This document shows, one piece after another, positions 1-12,441 of a stretch of 64,000 nucleotides of DNA (its first letter is position 1; every line of letters starts with the position of its first letter). A program made the translations under genes and the position numbers. Where the stretch lies: positions 620,001 through 684,000 of the forward strand of contig NC_080672.1 of the NCBI RefSeq assembly GCF_030247195.1, in the 5' to 3' direction. The notes under the pieces are model-generated. The model ran no database searches, was not told where the DNA came from, and saw only the letters and a program-made list of their open reading frames with translations. Source of the DNA: Topomyia yanbarensis. Its lineage: Eukaryota; Arthropoda; Insecta; Diptera; Culicidae.

Positions 1-780
1 CACTTATGTTTTCGTCTTCATTTACAAATTTTTTCAAGACGTAAAAACAAAATGGCGCCCTTGGCGACGTTCTGTCTAAGGTTAGGTGCGCGTGGAATAC
101 CAAAACTGCATAGAGCCTGCTGCTTAAGGATCGATCTAGAACACCAAACCTCAGAGAACAGACGTCCATCTTCAGCATTCAACTTGTGGAAAATCTCTAA
201 CGGTTTCGAAGGTAGTTGGGATACCAAACCAGGTGCGCTACTGTCGTCATGTTTTTTTTTTGTGGCTGAGTTCGACAGAATTGACAGCGCTTATTCCTCT
301 ACCCAGTCAAACTAGTCCGGAACCGGTTCGGACTTCTAGCATGAATTCCAGCTCAAATGCAATAACCGATAGAGTCGGAATCGGTTGTTTTCTTTGAGCA
401 AGATTTCATACGGAATCCATTCAGGATTTCGAACCGGTTCTGGAATGGATTTGATGGATAGTTGGAATAGGTTGGTGTGGCGGTGCTAGTGTTTATCGTA
501 TATTAATTCAAATGTTTGCACACGTTTTTTAAATATTTTTGTTCGATCACGGATGTCTGTTCTCTGTGACCAAAGTTATTATAACGCTCTAAAGTAAACT
601 AAATTTATTGGATGAATGACCTAAGAATGGGTAAAAAACTTCAAATTTGACGTAATGCACAGTGGTCCAATAATACAAAAATACATATTTCGGCAAAGCA
701 TGTTTTTATCTCTCGATTAGATTGTTATGGATGTATGTTTTATTATTTCATACTTGATTTCTCCAATAATAAACTGATTT
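1..780. other. Non-coding, trace of a decayed inverted repeat
   Basis: No convincing gene: the small open frames on both strands lack recognisable motifs and overlap each other. A 15-bp inverted match (AGAGAACAGACNTCC at about 153-167 and its complement at about 551-565) suggests the remains of a transposon, but no full termini or target duplication are visible. Confidence 0.4.
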
Positions 781-3250
781 TTTTTAGTATATAGAAGAAT
801 GCATAGGGTGGTTCGTTATTTTCCGATATGTTGAATAATATTGATATTCGATTGCTAGTCAGATTTTTTTTGCTTTTCGAACAGTAGTTACCAATATTAG
901 TATTTTTAATAGATAACGTTACTACTAGCTGTGTATTGAACGATAATTATCGGGTTTTGGTGAATATGGCGTGCGGAAATATGAGTACGTTTGTATATTT
1001 ATTCGGAGAATTTAACTAAAAATATTGAATTTGGCTTTTACTAATTTTTTCCCTCGATATCCCTTGCGAATTTTTCTTTAAAATGGTCTTCAGACTGTTC
1101 AGTTCCACATAAACTATTCTTTAGCTGCGCAAGTTTGCGCCCAGAATGGCTAGAGAATCTAAGATATTGTATATGTTTGACAAGATAATACAAGACAAAA
1201 AAATATTTCACATTTTAAAATTATATTGTTTTATTATTACCTCAAATCTTTAATTTAAATAGCTTAGTTTTTATTTAGAAATTAAATAATCTAATTATTT
1301 ATTTCTTTTCGATCGGATCATTACAACTTGAGTTATATTAATTTATCGGACGCTACGTTTGAAACACAGGGCGGTATGGAATATTCGATAAACGGGGCAA
1401 ACGACTCACTCCACTTCGTTTCCAAGTTTCAATTTACAAATAAATTTGAATTCATGAACTGTTGCTCCTTTTTAAAATAAATGGTACCCTCACCAGGATA
1501 TTTTTATTTATGCGAAAAAAAAATTTACCGTGGACAAACTCTTTGTATTCATAAAAACTACTTTTAGGGAAAAATTATTTGTAATTTCAAATTTTGTCGT
1601 TAACTTGCTATTAAAATCACGAACAACATTCCAAAATTGAAAATTGGTCTGTGAGTTGGTTCACGAGATATCATGCTCACTGGAAACGATATAAAAATAT
1701 TGGCATTCAAGCACAAAAGCTGCATTTTCGAGAATTGTCAATGAAAAATCATGATTTTTTTTACAAGCACATCAAACGTGTACTATTTGATGCTCAAAAA
1801 AATGTTAGAATAAAAAATAGTGATAATTAGATGCGAATGATTGGTGTAATAAGAAAGGCCATAGTGTTGGGTAGATATAATCTCTTTTTTAATGTGAAAA
1901 TCGGATTCAGTGACCAAAAATTTACTAAACATATGAAGTTTTGAATCGATATTTGCATTAAATGTATTTATGACCGTCTCTCTTAAGGAATGGAACCACT
2001 GTGTAATGGTGCGAACGCAAACTTTGAGATTGATTTTTAGCCCTTTTTCCACTTTAAAGATTTACTAGAAACAGTGAATATGAAGAATTTGTAGATTTTA
2101 TGGGTCATTGCTCCAATTAAAAAGGTTTTCTTTCGAGAGGTCAAAAGATGAAGACTTTAAATTGAACCGTTTTCAAATGAAATTGTACGCAGTTTCGAAA
2201 ATGATGTTTTGAGATAAACACGTTTAAAGTTTTGAGCACACTTTCGATTATTCGTGGTAGAATGTCAATACTGCATAGAATTATGTGTTTTGGACATCGC
2301 TGATCACGAATCTGAAGTCAGTTTTTCATAATTCAAAATGGCCGGTGGCATTTAATCCAAAATCCTCAAAAGAAGAATTTGTGGTTTAAAAACAAGAATT
2401 TGAACCTAACCTTAATATGTATTAAAATAAAAAAAAATGAAAATGGCGATTCCAATATGGCCGACTAAAATTTTATTTTAACAATTTTGACCACATTTTT
2501 CGTTTTTCACCGTTTTCTGTAGTTGTTTGAAAACTCACGTTTAGTCTGCGATGCCTCTACAGATCAATCCGTGAAATACGTTCTCGAGACCTGAACTACT
2601 CTTCTACCTGATGAGCGCGTATCGAGCCGAAAGCGTTCCATGGCGGCCAGTACGCCGCTTCGAACAATGGCCTGTAGGAAATGTTTTGATGCGCCGTTTA
2701 ACATACTATATTAGACACTAATACCTTTCCAAAAATGGAAAAAAGTCAAATTTTAGCAAATTTTAAATAGGAACCTCTCCTTAAACATTTTGTCTTATAC
2801 TACTATATACGTACACAATTCTTGCTAACATGAAAACACCATAGGCTCTCATGACTAGATTCGCAAACCGCTTAAGTTTTATTGAATACCTGCATAAGTA
2901 ATAATCTGTTATGATTGTAGCAATCAATTTTATCGCAAAGTCTTCTACATAATATCTTCTACAACATTTTTACGTTAAGATGTTTGAACCAGTTCTTGAG
3001 TATTCACTAAACGGAAGTGTATTGCAAACTGTTTAGGAAATTTCGTAAACAAAATATTTTTTCAGAAAAGTTTCGGGAGGGGCTTTAGCCCCCTAGCCCC
3101 CCTCTGGCTACGTGCCTGCGCGTGATCTAACTAAACAACGCTCGTTGTGTGTACGAAGAAGTATTTTATCTACGTACCCGCCCGGAAAGTAGAGATTGAT
3201 GGTGTAGTCTCGGAGAGGGACCTTTATTGCAAAATATATCAGAACATACA
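781..3250. other. AT-rich non-coding stretch
   Basis: I see no gene here. Short open frames (for example 1783-2052 on the minus strand) are AT-rich and lack domain motifs. A TAGGGTGGTTC motif near 805 recurs near 19370 and 24780, so part of this stretch is probably decayed mobile DNA. A pyrimidine/purine-rich block of stuttered CCCCC near 3080-3110 resembles a transposon edge but could not be assigned. Confidence 0.4.
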
Positions 3251-3252
3251 AG

Positions 3253-3420
3253 TGTCGGTTAGTGTCAGTTTCCGATGAGACGAAGTCGAAACGCATCCAT
3301 GACTAATAAGTTAGGATTTGTGTCCTTCATGCACAAAAACTGGTTTTACCAAAAATTTTCGCCTTTTGAGCAATTTTGGTGTTTATCCAATTTTTGTCCT
3401 TAGGGTGAAATATAGCATAG
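3253..3420 (+). repeat. Dispersed repeat, GATGAGACGAAGTCGAAACG family
   Basis: A segment with GATGAGACGAAGTCGAAACG followed by CTAATAAGTTAGG and TGTGTCCTTCATGCAC. Related copies occur at about 12442-12516, 27394-27490 and, as a palindrome, 35789-35928. In the 27.4-kb copy the similarity continues through the TGTGCCCTTAATGCGC part, so it is a multi-segment repeat and not one short motif. Probably a non-autonomous DNA transposon fragment. Confidence 0.5.
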
Positions 3421-4425
3421 TGCGAAATATGGGGTTGGCTCCTACCAGAACCCTTCAGTCAGCGAAAATTGTGGTATGCAAGCACTTGCGTTCAGCAAAA
3501 ATTGAGGAGTATAAGAAAACAACTTATTTTCAATGGGCCTCATTTCGAACCTTTCGCCGGATCTGTTCTTCCAAACTTTGTTCTTTTGAGCGGGGCTCGG
3601 CTACCTGTTCACCTTTTTGTGCAGTGGGGCATGAGCAGCCGTCGTTGCAAACAATGGTGGCCCCAGATGGGTAACTTTATGTTATGTTGAAACAAGGCAC
3701 GGTGTGGAAAATGCGGAGAGAATCGTGAAAAGTGTTCCTTCTGTGGAGAGAATCCGCAAGAATTGTCGACATATCCCGTATAAAATCATACGGGAAAAAA
3801 CTGAAGCATTCCTTTGAAGAACGCTCCAAGAAGAAATGCTAAAGAAGGCTACGCCACCAGCCACGACAAATTTCTGGGCTCCCTTGTTCACTAAAGAGCG
3901 AGATTCTGAGAATCCCTTTGGGGGAACATCTTCTAATGTGCCTATACATTTTCGTAAGAGGAGAATCCTCTCCTAAGCTTCTTCACAAATGCCTGACAGT
4001 GTTCCTTGATGGGTGCTGTTACAAAACCGATGTACGTATTATGTAAGTGTTATTATTTTCCTAGTTTTTACACAATACATGTGCATTATGTAAAACCTGG
4101 TTAACTTCTGACGTAGATCTTCCACAATTTTAACATTATTCGCCAGGGCCGAGAAAACACTATGTAGGAGTATTTGGTGATCAAAACGTGCTATTATTTT
4201 AATCGGATTAGCCTTTGCTAGGTACCAGGTATTAAAGTTGTCGCTTGTCAAGTTTGTATCAAAAGCAAAAACTTGTTGACAATGTTTCCATATATATCGC
4301 ACCTCAGCTGGTTTTAGAAGACTTCAACTCTCTCGGTATGTCATGGGGTTGTCTTCACGATGATAACCGATATTCCTTACTGCATGGTATTCAAGGCACA
4401 CGGTTATATAATAGAATTTAACACG
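3421..4425. other. No recognisable gene
   Basis: A 118-codon plus-strand open frame (3318-3674) begins inside the upstream dispersed repeat and has no recognisable domain; two overlapping frames compete with it. I do not call a gene here. Confidence 0.35.
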
Positions 4426-4439
4426 CGTAGTTACGTACA

Positions 4440-4545
4440 CGTTAGTACACACGACACACAAACGCACACGCGATCGAACATATTGACGTACAAATGCTTG
4501 AGTCCTTCGTGATGAAACACGCCCTCGCGAAATATTTGCGCCGGC
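4440..4545 (+). repeat. Copy of the CGCACAAACGCTCGAGTCCTT repeat family
   Basis: The stretch reads as CACACGCGATCGAACAT, then ACAAATGCTTGAGTCCTTCG, then a GATGAAACACGC tail. Clear relatives lie at about 54890-54945, 55255-55300, 55725-55785, 59700-59760 and 59885-59940. This is the only copy in the left half of the window. The family has no visible coding capacity. Confidence 0.5.
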
Positions 4546-5574
4546 ACATATCTGAACCGTACAATGAATATCACATTCAGAATCACTACCCGCTGCAATT
4601 GGCCTTAAGCAGTGTTTTTGTGGGCAAGGGCCTTTCTATCTCGATCCGTTAAAAAGTTGATAACAGCGCCGTCCTAGCGACTTATTATGAAATGATCAAA
4701 TAAAGCGCTAGATGCTAAAGAACAACCCCCTTTTGGACGCCAACTATTGATATTTCGAAGAGCTATGAATATCCATTGGCTTGATCTCTATTTAGTAATC
4801 ATCAATTCAATTTCCAGGCTTTCAGCAACGTTAAATTTCCAAGCATTGGAGATTTAACGTTGAATTTTAATATCTTCTGTAGTTAGGTTATGTTTTCTGA
4901 AAAAGTATGTTCCGCTACCTTGGATTTGAAGTAAAATGGTAAATCTTTATCAGTTTCCCTAGAAGCTTTTGCTATTTTCGCAATGTGCTTTTTGAACCTA
5001 ATTTCTAATGTTCCCTTGGCTTGTCCAATTTAAATTTTATCGCAATGTGAACATGATATTTTGTATACCCCCGATTTGTTCAGTGTTTCTATCGGATTCT
5101 TTGTGGATCCTAGTATCGATGTTAGTTGGTAGTTGGCTACTATTGAAAACTAGGTATATACCAAACTATTTTAATTTTGTTCTAAGTGGATAAGCCGTAT
5201 TTTTTTTAAACGCTAATTCTTTTAAACTTTCAGTTGTTGAGGTTATGGTTATGAGATTTTGCTTGTCGAGCATTCTAGATTTTTTATGAATTATTGATTG
5301 AATAGTTTGCTCTGCATACCCGTTGAGCTTGCCTATTTCGAAAATTAATTATGTTGCTTTAATTTTTGCTTCTTCCCCTAATGGCAAAGTAAGCATTCTA
5401 TGGACCATGTGACGAGAAGCGGCCATTTTATGCTGATAAGAATGGTTTGAAGTATATGGTATAATTATGTCGGTATTTGAAGTTTGCCTATATATGTCGA
5501 AAGTTAAGGACCCTCTCCCTTTCCTCACAAGCACACCAAAACGGATAATTTGTTATCTTTCCCTTCTTCATATA

Positions 5575-5871
5575 GGACCATCCATAAATGACGTAGCATT
5601 ATATGGAGGAGGGGGAGTTTTGTATTTTGTGATGATGTGTGACGATAGGGGGGTAGGGTGTCATGTCATGCTACGTAGCTTTTTTAAAGGGGAATAACTA
5701 ACATTGTTTTTCATTTTTTGAAACTTTGCGTCGACAAGGGGGGGGGGCAGAGTTGCCGTCAAGCAACGTTATTACCAGGGGGTATTTAGAGGTTTGTGAC
5801 GAAATGCTACGATGGGGGAGGGGGGTGTTAAAAATCACTCAAAAAATGCTACGTCATTTATGGATGATCCC
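5575..5871. mobile_element. Palindromic MITE, GGGACCATCCATAAATGACG family
   Basis: Both ends carry GACCATCCATAAATGACG-type inverted repeats (left at 5575-5598, right complement at about 5847-5871), flanked by TA on both sides (5573-5574 and 5872-5873). It sits inside the Penelope-like element between its RT and endonuclease segments. The interior is G/C-stuttered (AGGAGGGGGAG, GGGGGGGG) and codes for nothing. Related copies are at 41215-41995 and, as one end only, about 56140-56255. Confidence 0.75.
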
Positions 5872-6184
5872 TATGTAGAATTGATATTTTTCTGAATGTT
5901 GTTAATGGTTTTCAACATCCGGGATATTTTTTTACGTTTGATAATAGATGTCATCAACGTATCTCAACCAGCGTTCTGCTAACTCGCATTTTTCCTTTAA
6001 ACATTCTTTTAAGTTTGCAATAAATAGTTCATAAAGAAATGGAGAAAATGGGTTACCCATCGGAGCACCCTTGGTTTGTTTATAGAAGATATCCCCAGAA
6101 CGTGAAATAATGTTCTTCCTTGCAAAAACGAGTAAGTGTGATATAAGATCTTACTTTGCTTTTCCATAGACTGTTGCTTTAATT

Positions 6185-6260
6185 GCTCTAATAGGTTTTT
6201 TTTATTAACAGATTAAGGCCGACGTGACCTGTGCCGTATATAAAAGAGCTCTAATAGGTT
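6185..6260 (-). mobile_element. 50-bp retroposed 3' tail with 13-bp target duplication
   Basis: GCTCTAATAGGTT occurs at 6185-6197 and again at 6248-6260. Between them lies ~50 bp which, on the minus strand, ends in an A-run (AATAAAAAAAA) preceded by CACGTCGGCCTTAATCTG. An A-tail plus a long flanking duplication is the hallmark of LINE-type retroposition of a strongly 5'-truncated copy. It interrupts the decayed Penelope-like element. Confidence 0.65.
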
Positions 6261-6418
6261 AATTGAATCTTTTACAAATGATGCGGTTACGTGAAAGGAA
6301 ACTCATATTACGTTTGAAAAGTTGAAATATTTCGATGCTAAAAAAATTACAAATGAAGAGTGAAGAATAACCTAAACAATTTTTTGTAAATCTTTATCTA
6401 TTAATTGCATTTATCAAT

Positions 6419-6420
<2 letters not shown>

Positions 6421-6451
<31 letters not shown>
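6421..6451. repeat. (CT)n microsatellite
   Basis: About fifteen uninterrupted CT units. Confidence 0.95.
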
Positions 6452-6454
<3 letters not shown>

Positions 6455-8690
6455 AGACTGAGACCAGACTTCATCGAGCTCTTAGCAGGATACCGAACAA
6501 TTGTGCAATAAAAGAAATGTATAGAAAGAACAGCTCATGTTAAAAAGAAGAAAGACATCCACAGATTATGCAGACTAATAACTGAAAATATTTTAAATAC
6601 TAGAATAAATAAACAGTATTTGATTTGAGAGAAACCACGTTTGTTTTTAATTGCTTTGCATTTATGTATTTTGCTATTACGGTTGTCATTCAGTCAAATT
6701 GAATGCATTTGTCTAACTATCAATGTCGACCAACAGCTTTCGAACCAAAAGCAATCGTCCAAATGGACTTTACCCCTTCAATTAATTTATTGTCAATCAA
6801 ACCTTAATAGCGTTCAGAAACGACGATTTTTATTCACGTGTCGAAAATGGAGAGTTTCACAAGTGTAGAGAATAAATGATAATGTAATAAAACTAAAACA
6901 AATAAATAAATAAATGTAATAAATAAAACTAATGAAATAAATTGAACTATTACAATTTGTATATAATTATTTAACACATTTAACACATATTAATAATTAT
7001 CTTTCTATGAAGCCATTTATTAATTGATTATAATCCTTCATACATGTTGGGACTGCAGTCAGTAAATGATCAAAGCGTGCGAACATACCATGTTTAGATG
7101 GGTTAGCAACGAACTTGGTATGAAAATTCATTTCACTTGAAGAAATTCAGGAAGAACAGTTCAGTTTTTCCATTGCGCAGAATTTAGGTTCGGTCACTAC
7201 AACAAGCTGGTTATATGCAGTCTTAAACATCATTGCCCTTTTCATCGTGCCTAATTGTACCCAATTGTTACTACGCGGATCGCCCACCACATCTATTATA
7301 ATCTCTTGTAATAGATGTGGTGAGCGTTCAATATAATAACAACAAGATGCAATCAGGCCCGACGAAATGTGCTTCATTATTATGTATAACGAATTTGTCT
7401 ATTTGCTATTTTGTTTTTTTTTTTTACTTCTTTGCAAATACATAACGAAATGCGCTTTTACCTATGTGTTGAACAAAGTTTTCAGCCGCAAGCTGATGAA
7501 TCTTGGTTCAACAAAAAAAAAGTTACATCCATTGCAATTTTTCCCTTTCGAAGCAATGATTCAATATTGTGAGATCATCATTTCCATTACCTTCCAAAAT
7601 TCCAAAAGTTTCCCATCTCCTCAAAGTCAACTATCATCTATTGTCATTAGTCTGTGAACTTCCTTCTATTCCGATGCTGTTCAGTACGTACGTCACAATA
7701 CACCATTCTTCCGCAAGTTTCACGTTTCGTTCGAACAACTGAACCTCCCTGCCTACTGTGCATCACATCGTCTCATTTACCGCAAACCCCAAGAATTTGG
7801 TATTTCCGTCCCACAAAGTAGGTGAACGAAATACTATAACTTGTCAGAAGTTTACCTTCGCTGAATAATCGAGTACGCTTCAAACTAAGACGTTGTAACG
7901 ATTGTTTGCTTAAGGGGTTAGGTTACGCGCTTGCATAGTACCTAAATTATTTTAAGTTTGGATATAGGATAAGGAATTGTCATGGTATGCTTTTCATTTC
8001 AGAATATGTATTAGTTGGGTGTAGTAAATCAGTTGGGGAATATTTTTCTGTGGTTGCATGATCCACTTTCGCGATAAAAAAGATTATGAATGTTTTTTCA
8101 AGTACCAACTAAATATCTTAAACAAACAGAAAATCTGAATTTTCAGTTTTTATCCGCACTGTGCATCGTTCGCGATTCCATCAGCCTCAATATTCAGATA
8201 AGGGTGGGTAACAGCGATAGAGCACCAGCCTTCGCTCTGGATGAAATCGATCAACTGTGACTAATAAGAAGGTACGATTTATAACCCCATGATCCTTTTC
8301 TCGAATAAGTTCGTGAGATTTGAATCTAAAATCTACCAGCGGAAGGATATTTTTTCCGACTGCTGTCGGTTCCTTGTGAGACTTGTTCATTGACGCGCAT
8401 CGAGCTGGTACGGAGTGAAATGGTGCGTTGTGCTATTGGAATTTTTCGACTTGATACGAAAATTAATCTGCCAATCTGCTGACTTTAAGTCTTTTTGTTT
8501 TAGCGTTTCTTGTTCACCTGGGAACGGCAGTTGAGAAATTGGAAACATACATTCAAGGTGAAGTTTTGTACTTTTCTTAAAGCTTTTTGTGTGAATTCCA
8601 TTACAATAACAATTTGAGTGTTTTCCCATAGGTGGCTCAAACCCGCTGATAAAGGGAGGGGGGTTACCAATTTGACGAAAAATATCATGT
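6452..8690. other. Non-coding; one small hairpin
   Basis: No supported gene. Short open frames at 6641-6868, 7147-7377, 7367-7657 and 8387-8698 have no motifs. A perfect 14-bp inverted repeat (CACCACATCTATTA at 7285-7298 and its complement at 7309-7322, 10-bp loop) is the only local structure. An AT-rich (AAATAAATAAAT) stretch near 6900-6945 resembles LINE 3' tails but no coding remnant was found next to it. Confidence 0.4.
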
Positions 8691-8925
8691 CTCGACAAAC
8701 ATATGACTACGGCTTAAAAGCCAACTGTCAAAATGCTCTTTGAAAGCAAAATCCTGACAAACCATTACTGGTTAAACACAGTTCATAGTAGTTAATGAAA
8801 AAGAAAACATTTTTCTTTTGTTTACTGCCAACATCTGTGATTGGCTACTAATGGTTTGTCCGGAATTTCCTTTCAAATAGAATTTTGACAGTTGGCTTTT
8901 AAGCCGTAATCATATGTTTGTCGAG
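8691..8925. mobile_element. Palindromic MITE with 4-bp target duplication ATGT
   Basis: The left arm begins CTCGACAAACATATGACTAC and the right arm is its near-perfect complement; similarity runs about 85 bp inward, through the GGCTTAAAAGCCAACTGTCA block. ATGT flanks both sides (8687-8690 and 8926-8929). The interior is short and non-coding. The superfamily is not assigned. Confidence 0.8.
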
Positions 8926-10748
8926 ATGTTCATAATTTAGAACACTAAATTACATATTTCGTTTAACTGCTTTCCACACTAGATTCATATGTAGAGAGCT
9001 ATTCGTTATACTCTTCGGATCTTCAGTAAATCGCTTTCGCCATTGATTCTTTCTGTTACAATACTGTTTAAAATGTTTTAATTCGTTCGACTTAAGGGGG
9101 AGGGGTAAGGTTTTTTCGTTGAAAAAAATATCGTGATTAAAAAGTGTTAGACCTATCAGCCAATTTCTATCCATTTATGTAACATTCGAACAACATTTTC
9201 CTAAATTTATACTGCAAATTATTGCCAATAGGGTGAGCACCGTTCTGAAATTTTACAGTTCTTCATCACATCCTTTCCCAGGTAACTACCGGAGCTTATC
9301 ACAAAATTTTAGTATTGTTATTTTTACAATAAAACAATAACTGAATTTTTTTAAGCAAAAACCGAACAAAGCGTGCATAAAATATTTGCTTCCGCAGTTA
9401 CCTAGGGAATGATATGAAGAAAAAAAATATATGAAATTATTCAAAACGTTTGGTCCAGGAGGTTTTGAAATATGATGTACACCGAAAAACAAGTTTTCGA
9501 CGATGCGCATCCGGAAATTTACTGTCACTCGTTTTATATGCACAACTTTCATTGCAAATTGCAATTTTATGAAAATATTGTTCAATACCCCCACAAAGGT
9601 GTGAGCTGAACGATTTATCTAGAAGATAATTAATATTTTAACTCATGACAAGACCAGTTAGTAAAAAAAACGGAAAAACGGTTCAATTTGCAGACATAGC
9701 CTTTCCTTCAAAAGAACGTAACCAGATATATTTCGAATATTCCATCAATAGAATCGGGAATTGAACCCAATTGCGTCCATTTCTGATAATTCTCTGTAAG
9801 ACTCCTTCCGTGCGACCAAGACATCGGTACTACCACCTGCTAAAGTGAGAAGTGACGAGCGTAGTGGCAGTGCAGAGTCCAGTCGAGTTATATCATCCAC
9901 ATCAGGCCCCTTTATTGAAAGTTGCCTACCACTAACCCAAGGCAATCTAGGGATATTCCTTTCCGGGAATACTCTGGATTGATCAGGAATTTAACTCGAT
10001 ATCTAACTTTTTAACCGAATTAACTTTACACACGTTCCTCCCCCTAATCGATTTGGAAATTCCAATATATCGAACTACCATTGCAAAAGCAAATAACAGA
10101 CCTCAGTCAACCATCAGTGAAATTCAATTTACACCAAACACCACTTAATCAATGCAATACCTTGAAAAACAATGTAAACGGTAATGTTCCTATTTTGCTT
10201 CCTTGCGAGATTGATGATTTATTGCGAAAATGAAACGAAGCGTGAGCTATGTTGCCCTCACAGAACTTAATCAATCGGTAAAATTTCTTTAAGATTTTTC
10301 AGCGGTTTACTCAATAAAAAGCCATCGGTATTTACTAAAATTTTCGTCCCACGAAACTGACATGCATGCATCGAGGTGACCTCTGGTTTAGTGCTGGAGT
10401 CCAGATTTTCAAAAAAATCCTGAATAAAGAATTTATGCAATGATCACCACAAATTAAAGTTCGGAACAAAGGTTAGTATCTTTGCAGTAACATTCCCGAT
10501 CCAAGTTTTCCACGTTCTAAGAATCAACCATAAGTGACCGTTCCGAACTATTTCGCCTGATTGTACAGAATACATTTGTGAACAAAAAAATTGCTATCAG
10601 GTCACTTAAACTATATTTGTGAAAATAAATCATAGCTCAAATCAAATTTGGCAAACTTTTTGAAATATTAAACAAAGTTCTTCAAAATAAAACTAGTTGT
10701 GCTCAAATCGGATCAAAATTGAAAGAGCAACATGTTTTTGAGGTGAAG
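8926..10748. other. No recognisable gene or element
   Basis: AT-rich DNA with short open frames (8950-9174, 9286-9594, 9745-9945, all minus strand) that show no domain motif. Nothing else that I can support. Confidence 0.4.
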
Positions 10749-10756
10749 ATAGCTAG

Positions 10757-12243
10757 TAGGGCATCGCAAAATATCACTTATTTTGAATTCTCAAAGTTTC
10801 CCCCTTTCACATTGTGACAAATATCAAAGTAAGCTGATATGCCAAAATTCACATCAATTGGGACAATTTTAGACCCCCGCCCACTTCGCTTGAATTTTTC
10901 TATGTTCTAACTATGAGAAAATAATGACGAAGAATATATTAAATGCTATTTGAAATAGTACGTAGAAAAATACGATTCATACCTCCTTTTAAAGAGTGTT
11001 TGAATATATATTTCCGTTTCTCGAAAAAAACAGGAAAGTCATTTTGACCCCAAAATCCCCTATTTTTAATAATTTTTCTGCTCCGTTATACAAATCATAC
11101 ATATTTTGCAGTTTTTTCTATGTGAAAAAATCTCAGAATTCGAATGGAACCTATGTCCGAATACGAGAAGAGGGGGTTATATGGCCTTTTGTCATTCATA
11201 TTATAATTTCTCACGCAAATATCTCTATTATTCTTCAATCAATTTTCATAAAATGTACCATATTGAACGTGGAATATTCTCAAGAATAAAATAAAAATAG
11301 ATTCGTTACCGGTAAAATTCAGAAACATCAAATTTTTCGACATAAATTCTACAAACCATATTTTTTTCATTAAATGTTCTAATACGCAACTTTCCGTATT
11401 TTCCCAGAAATGAATATAATATAATAATTTATTATTGAATGGAGTTGATAGTGAAACTTAATAATGAAAAAATGGAATCGAGACTAAATGTCAAAAAATC
11501 TGTTTCTGACTTTTATTGGTAACGAATCTATTTTTATTTTGGTCCTAAGGATTTTTTTACGTTTAAGGTACATTTTATTGAAATTGTTTGAAGAATAAGA
11601 AATACATGCACGAGAAAATGAATTTTAAGAAAATTGAATGACTGGTAAATGGTCCTATAACCTACATTTCTCGTACTCAGACATAGGTCGCAAAGGTTCC
11701 GTTCGATTTCTGAGATTTCTTCAAATTAGAAAAACTGAAAAATATGTATGATCCGTGATGCAAAATCACGGAGCAGAAAAGTTATTGAATATAGGCGAAG
11801 GGGACGGGCATAGCATAGTTGGTAAATAGATTGCCTTGTACGCAGCTCACCTGGTTTCGATTCCCAACCCCGCACATAGGGTTAAAGAATTTTTCAAAAG
11901 ATATTTCGCTAACCCGAAAAGAGCCAAATGACCTCAAGGTTAAAACCTCTATAATCAAAATAAAAGAATAAAAATAGGGGATTTTGGGGACAAAATGCTC
12001 AAGTACCCTATTTTCCCGTATTTTACGAGAAACGGAAATATATCCATTCAATTACTAAGATTCATTTCCTTTAAAAAGAGGTATGATTTGTAATTTTCTG
12101 AGTGCTACTTCAAAAATTATAGCGTTCAATATATTTTTCCTTCATATTTTCCCGTAGTGCCAATTCCAAAAACTTCAAGCGAAGTGGGCGGGGTTTTAAA
12201 ATTGTCCAAATGATGTGAAATTTGGCATCTGAGCAATGCCCTT
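10757..12243. mobile_element. hAT-like fold-back element, copy A
   Basis: Long inverted arms begin TAGGGCATCGCAAA at 10757 and end GCAATGCCCTT near 12243. Flanking octamers ATAGCTAG (10749-10756) and ATAGATAC (12244-12251) match at 6 of 8 positions, as expected for a decayed 8-bp target duplication. Ends starting TAGGG plus an 8-bp duplication fit the hAT superfamily. The arms include the block GACCCCCGCCCACTTCGCTT and its complement. There is no transposase open frame, so it is non-autonomous. A SINE sits in the right arm (about 11792-11968). The better-preserved sister copy is at 47272-48732. Confidence 0.75.
11792..11968 (+). mobile_element. tRNA-derived SINE, copy a
   Basis: Contains an RNA polymerase III A-box-like TAGCATAGTTGGTAAA and a B-box-like TGGTTTCGATTCCC, followed by the body block AGGGTTAAAGAATTTTT, GCTAACCCG, AAATGACCTCAAGGTTAAAA and an A-rich tail (AATCAAAATAAAAG). 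Two relatives at 58262-58388 and 58972-59135 lie on the minus strand. In the sister fold-back element at 47-48 kb the sequence is uninterrupted here, which fixes the insertion limits. Confidence 0.8.
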
Positions 12244-12441
12244 ATAGATACTGTGATTTCAAAACTGAAATTCTTTAAAATTGCCTGACATAGCGACGTT
12301 TAAATTGCCATAAAAATCGAATTCTCATTCTATGGTCACAAAATTTGGAGAAGATGTTATCTAATAGACAAGAAACAAAGGAAAAATAAAATATATCAAT
12401 CTTTGAAACATAACTTTTTTAGATTTTGTCCGGCCTCCGGC

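Larger units (their letters stand above)
4860..6340 (-). pseudogene. Penelope-like element, RT plus GIY-YIG part, broken
   Basis: Read on the minus strand, 5885-6160 encodes a reverse transcriptase segment with YKQTKGAPMGNPFSP and the catalytic RYVDDIYY. After a nested MITE (5575-5871) it resumes with LTFDIYRQTSNTDIIIPYTS and then, at about 4930-5080, SGVYKISCSHCDK followed by IGQAKGTLEIRFKKHIAK, the GIY-YIG endonuclease signature. RT followed by a C-terminal GIY-YIG domain defines Penelope-like elements, which insert by target-primed reverse transcription. The copy is dead: there are frameshifts, a stop codon where the tyrosine of the YIG motif should be, and further stops upstream of 6160. 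Upstream limits are uncertain; weak RT similarity continues to about 6340. Family assignment is firm, the exact lineage is not known. Confidence 0.75.

Noticed and set aside
3318..3674. 118-codon plus-strand open frame with several cysteines
   Set aside because: It begins in a dispersed repeat, overlaps another frame, and has no domain, splice or homology support.
5467..5697. 76-codon plus-strand frame with a Gly-rich stretch
   Set aside because: It is antisense to the Penelope-like remnant and runs into the MITE.
8387..8698. 103-codon minus-strand frame
   Set aside because: It runs into a palindromic MITE and its target site, and composition is that of random AT-rich sequence.
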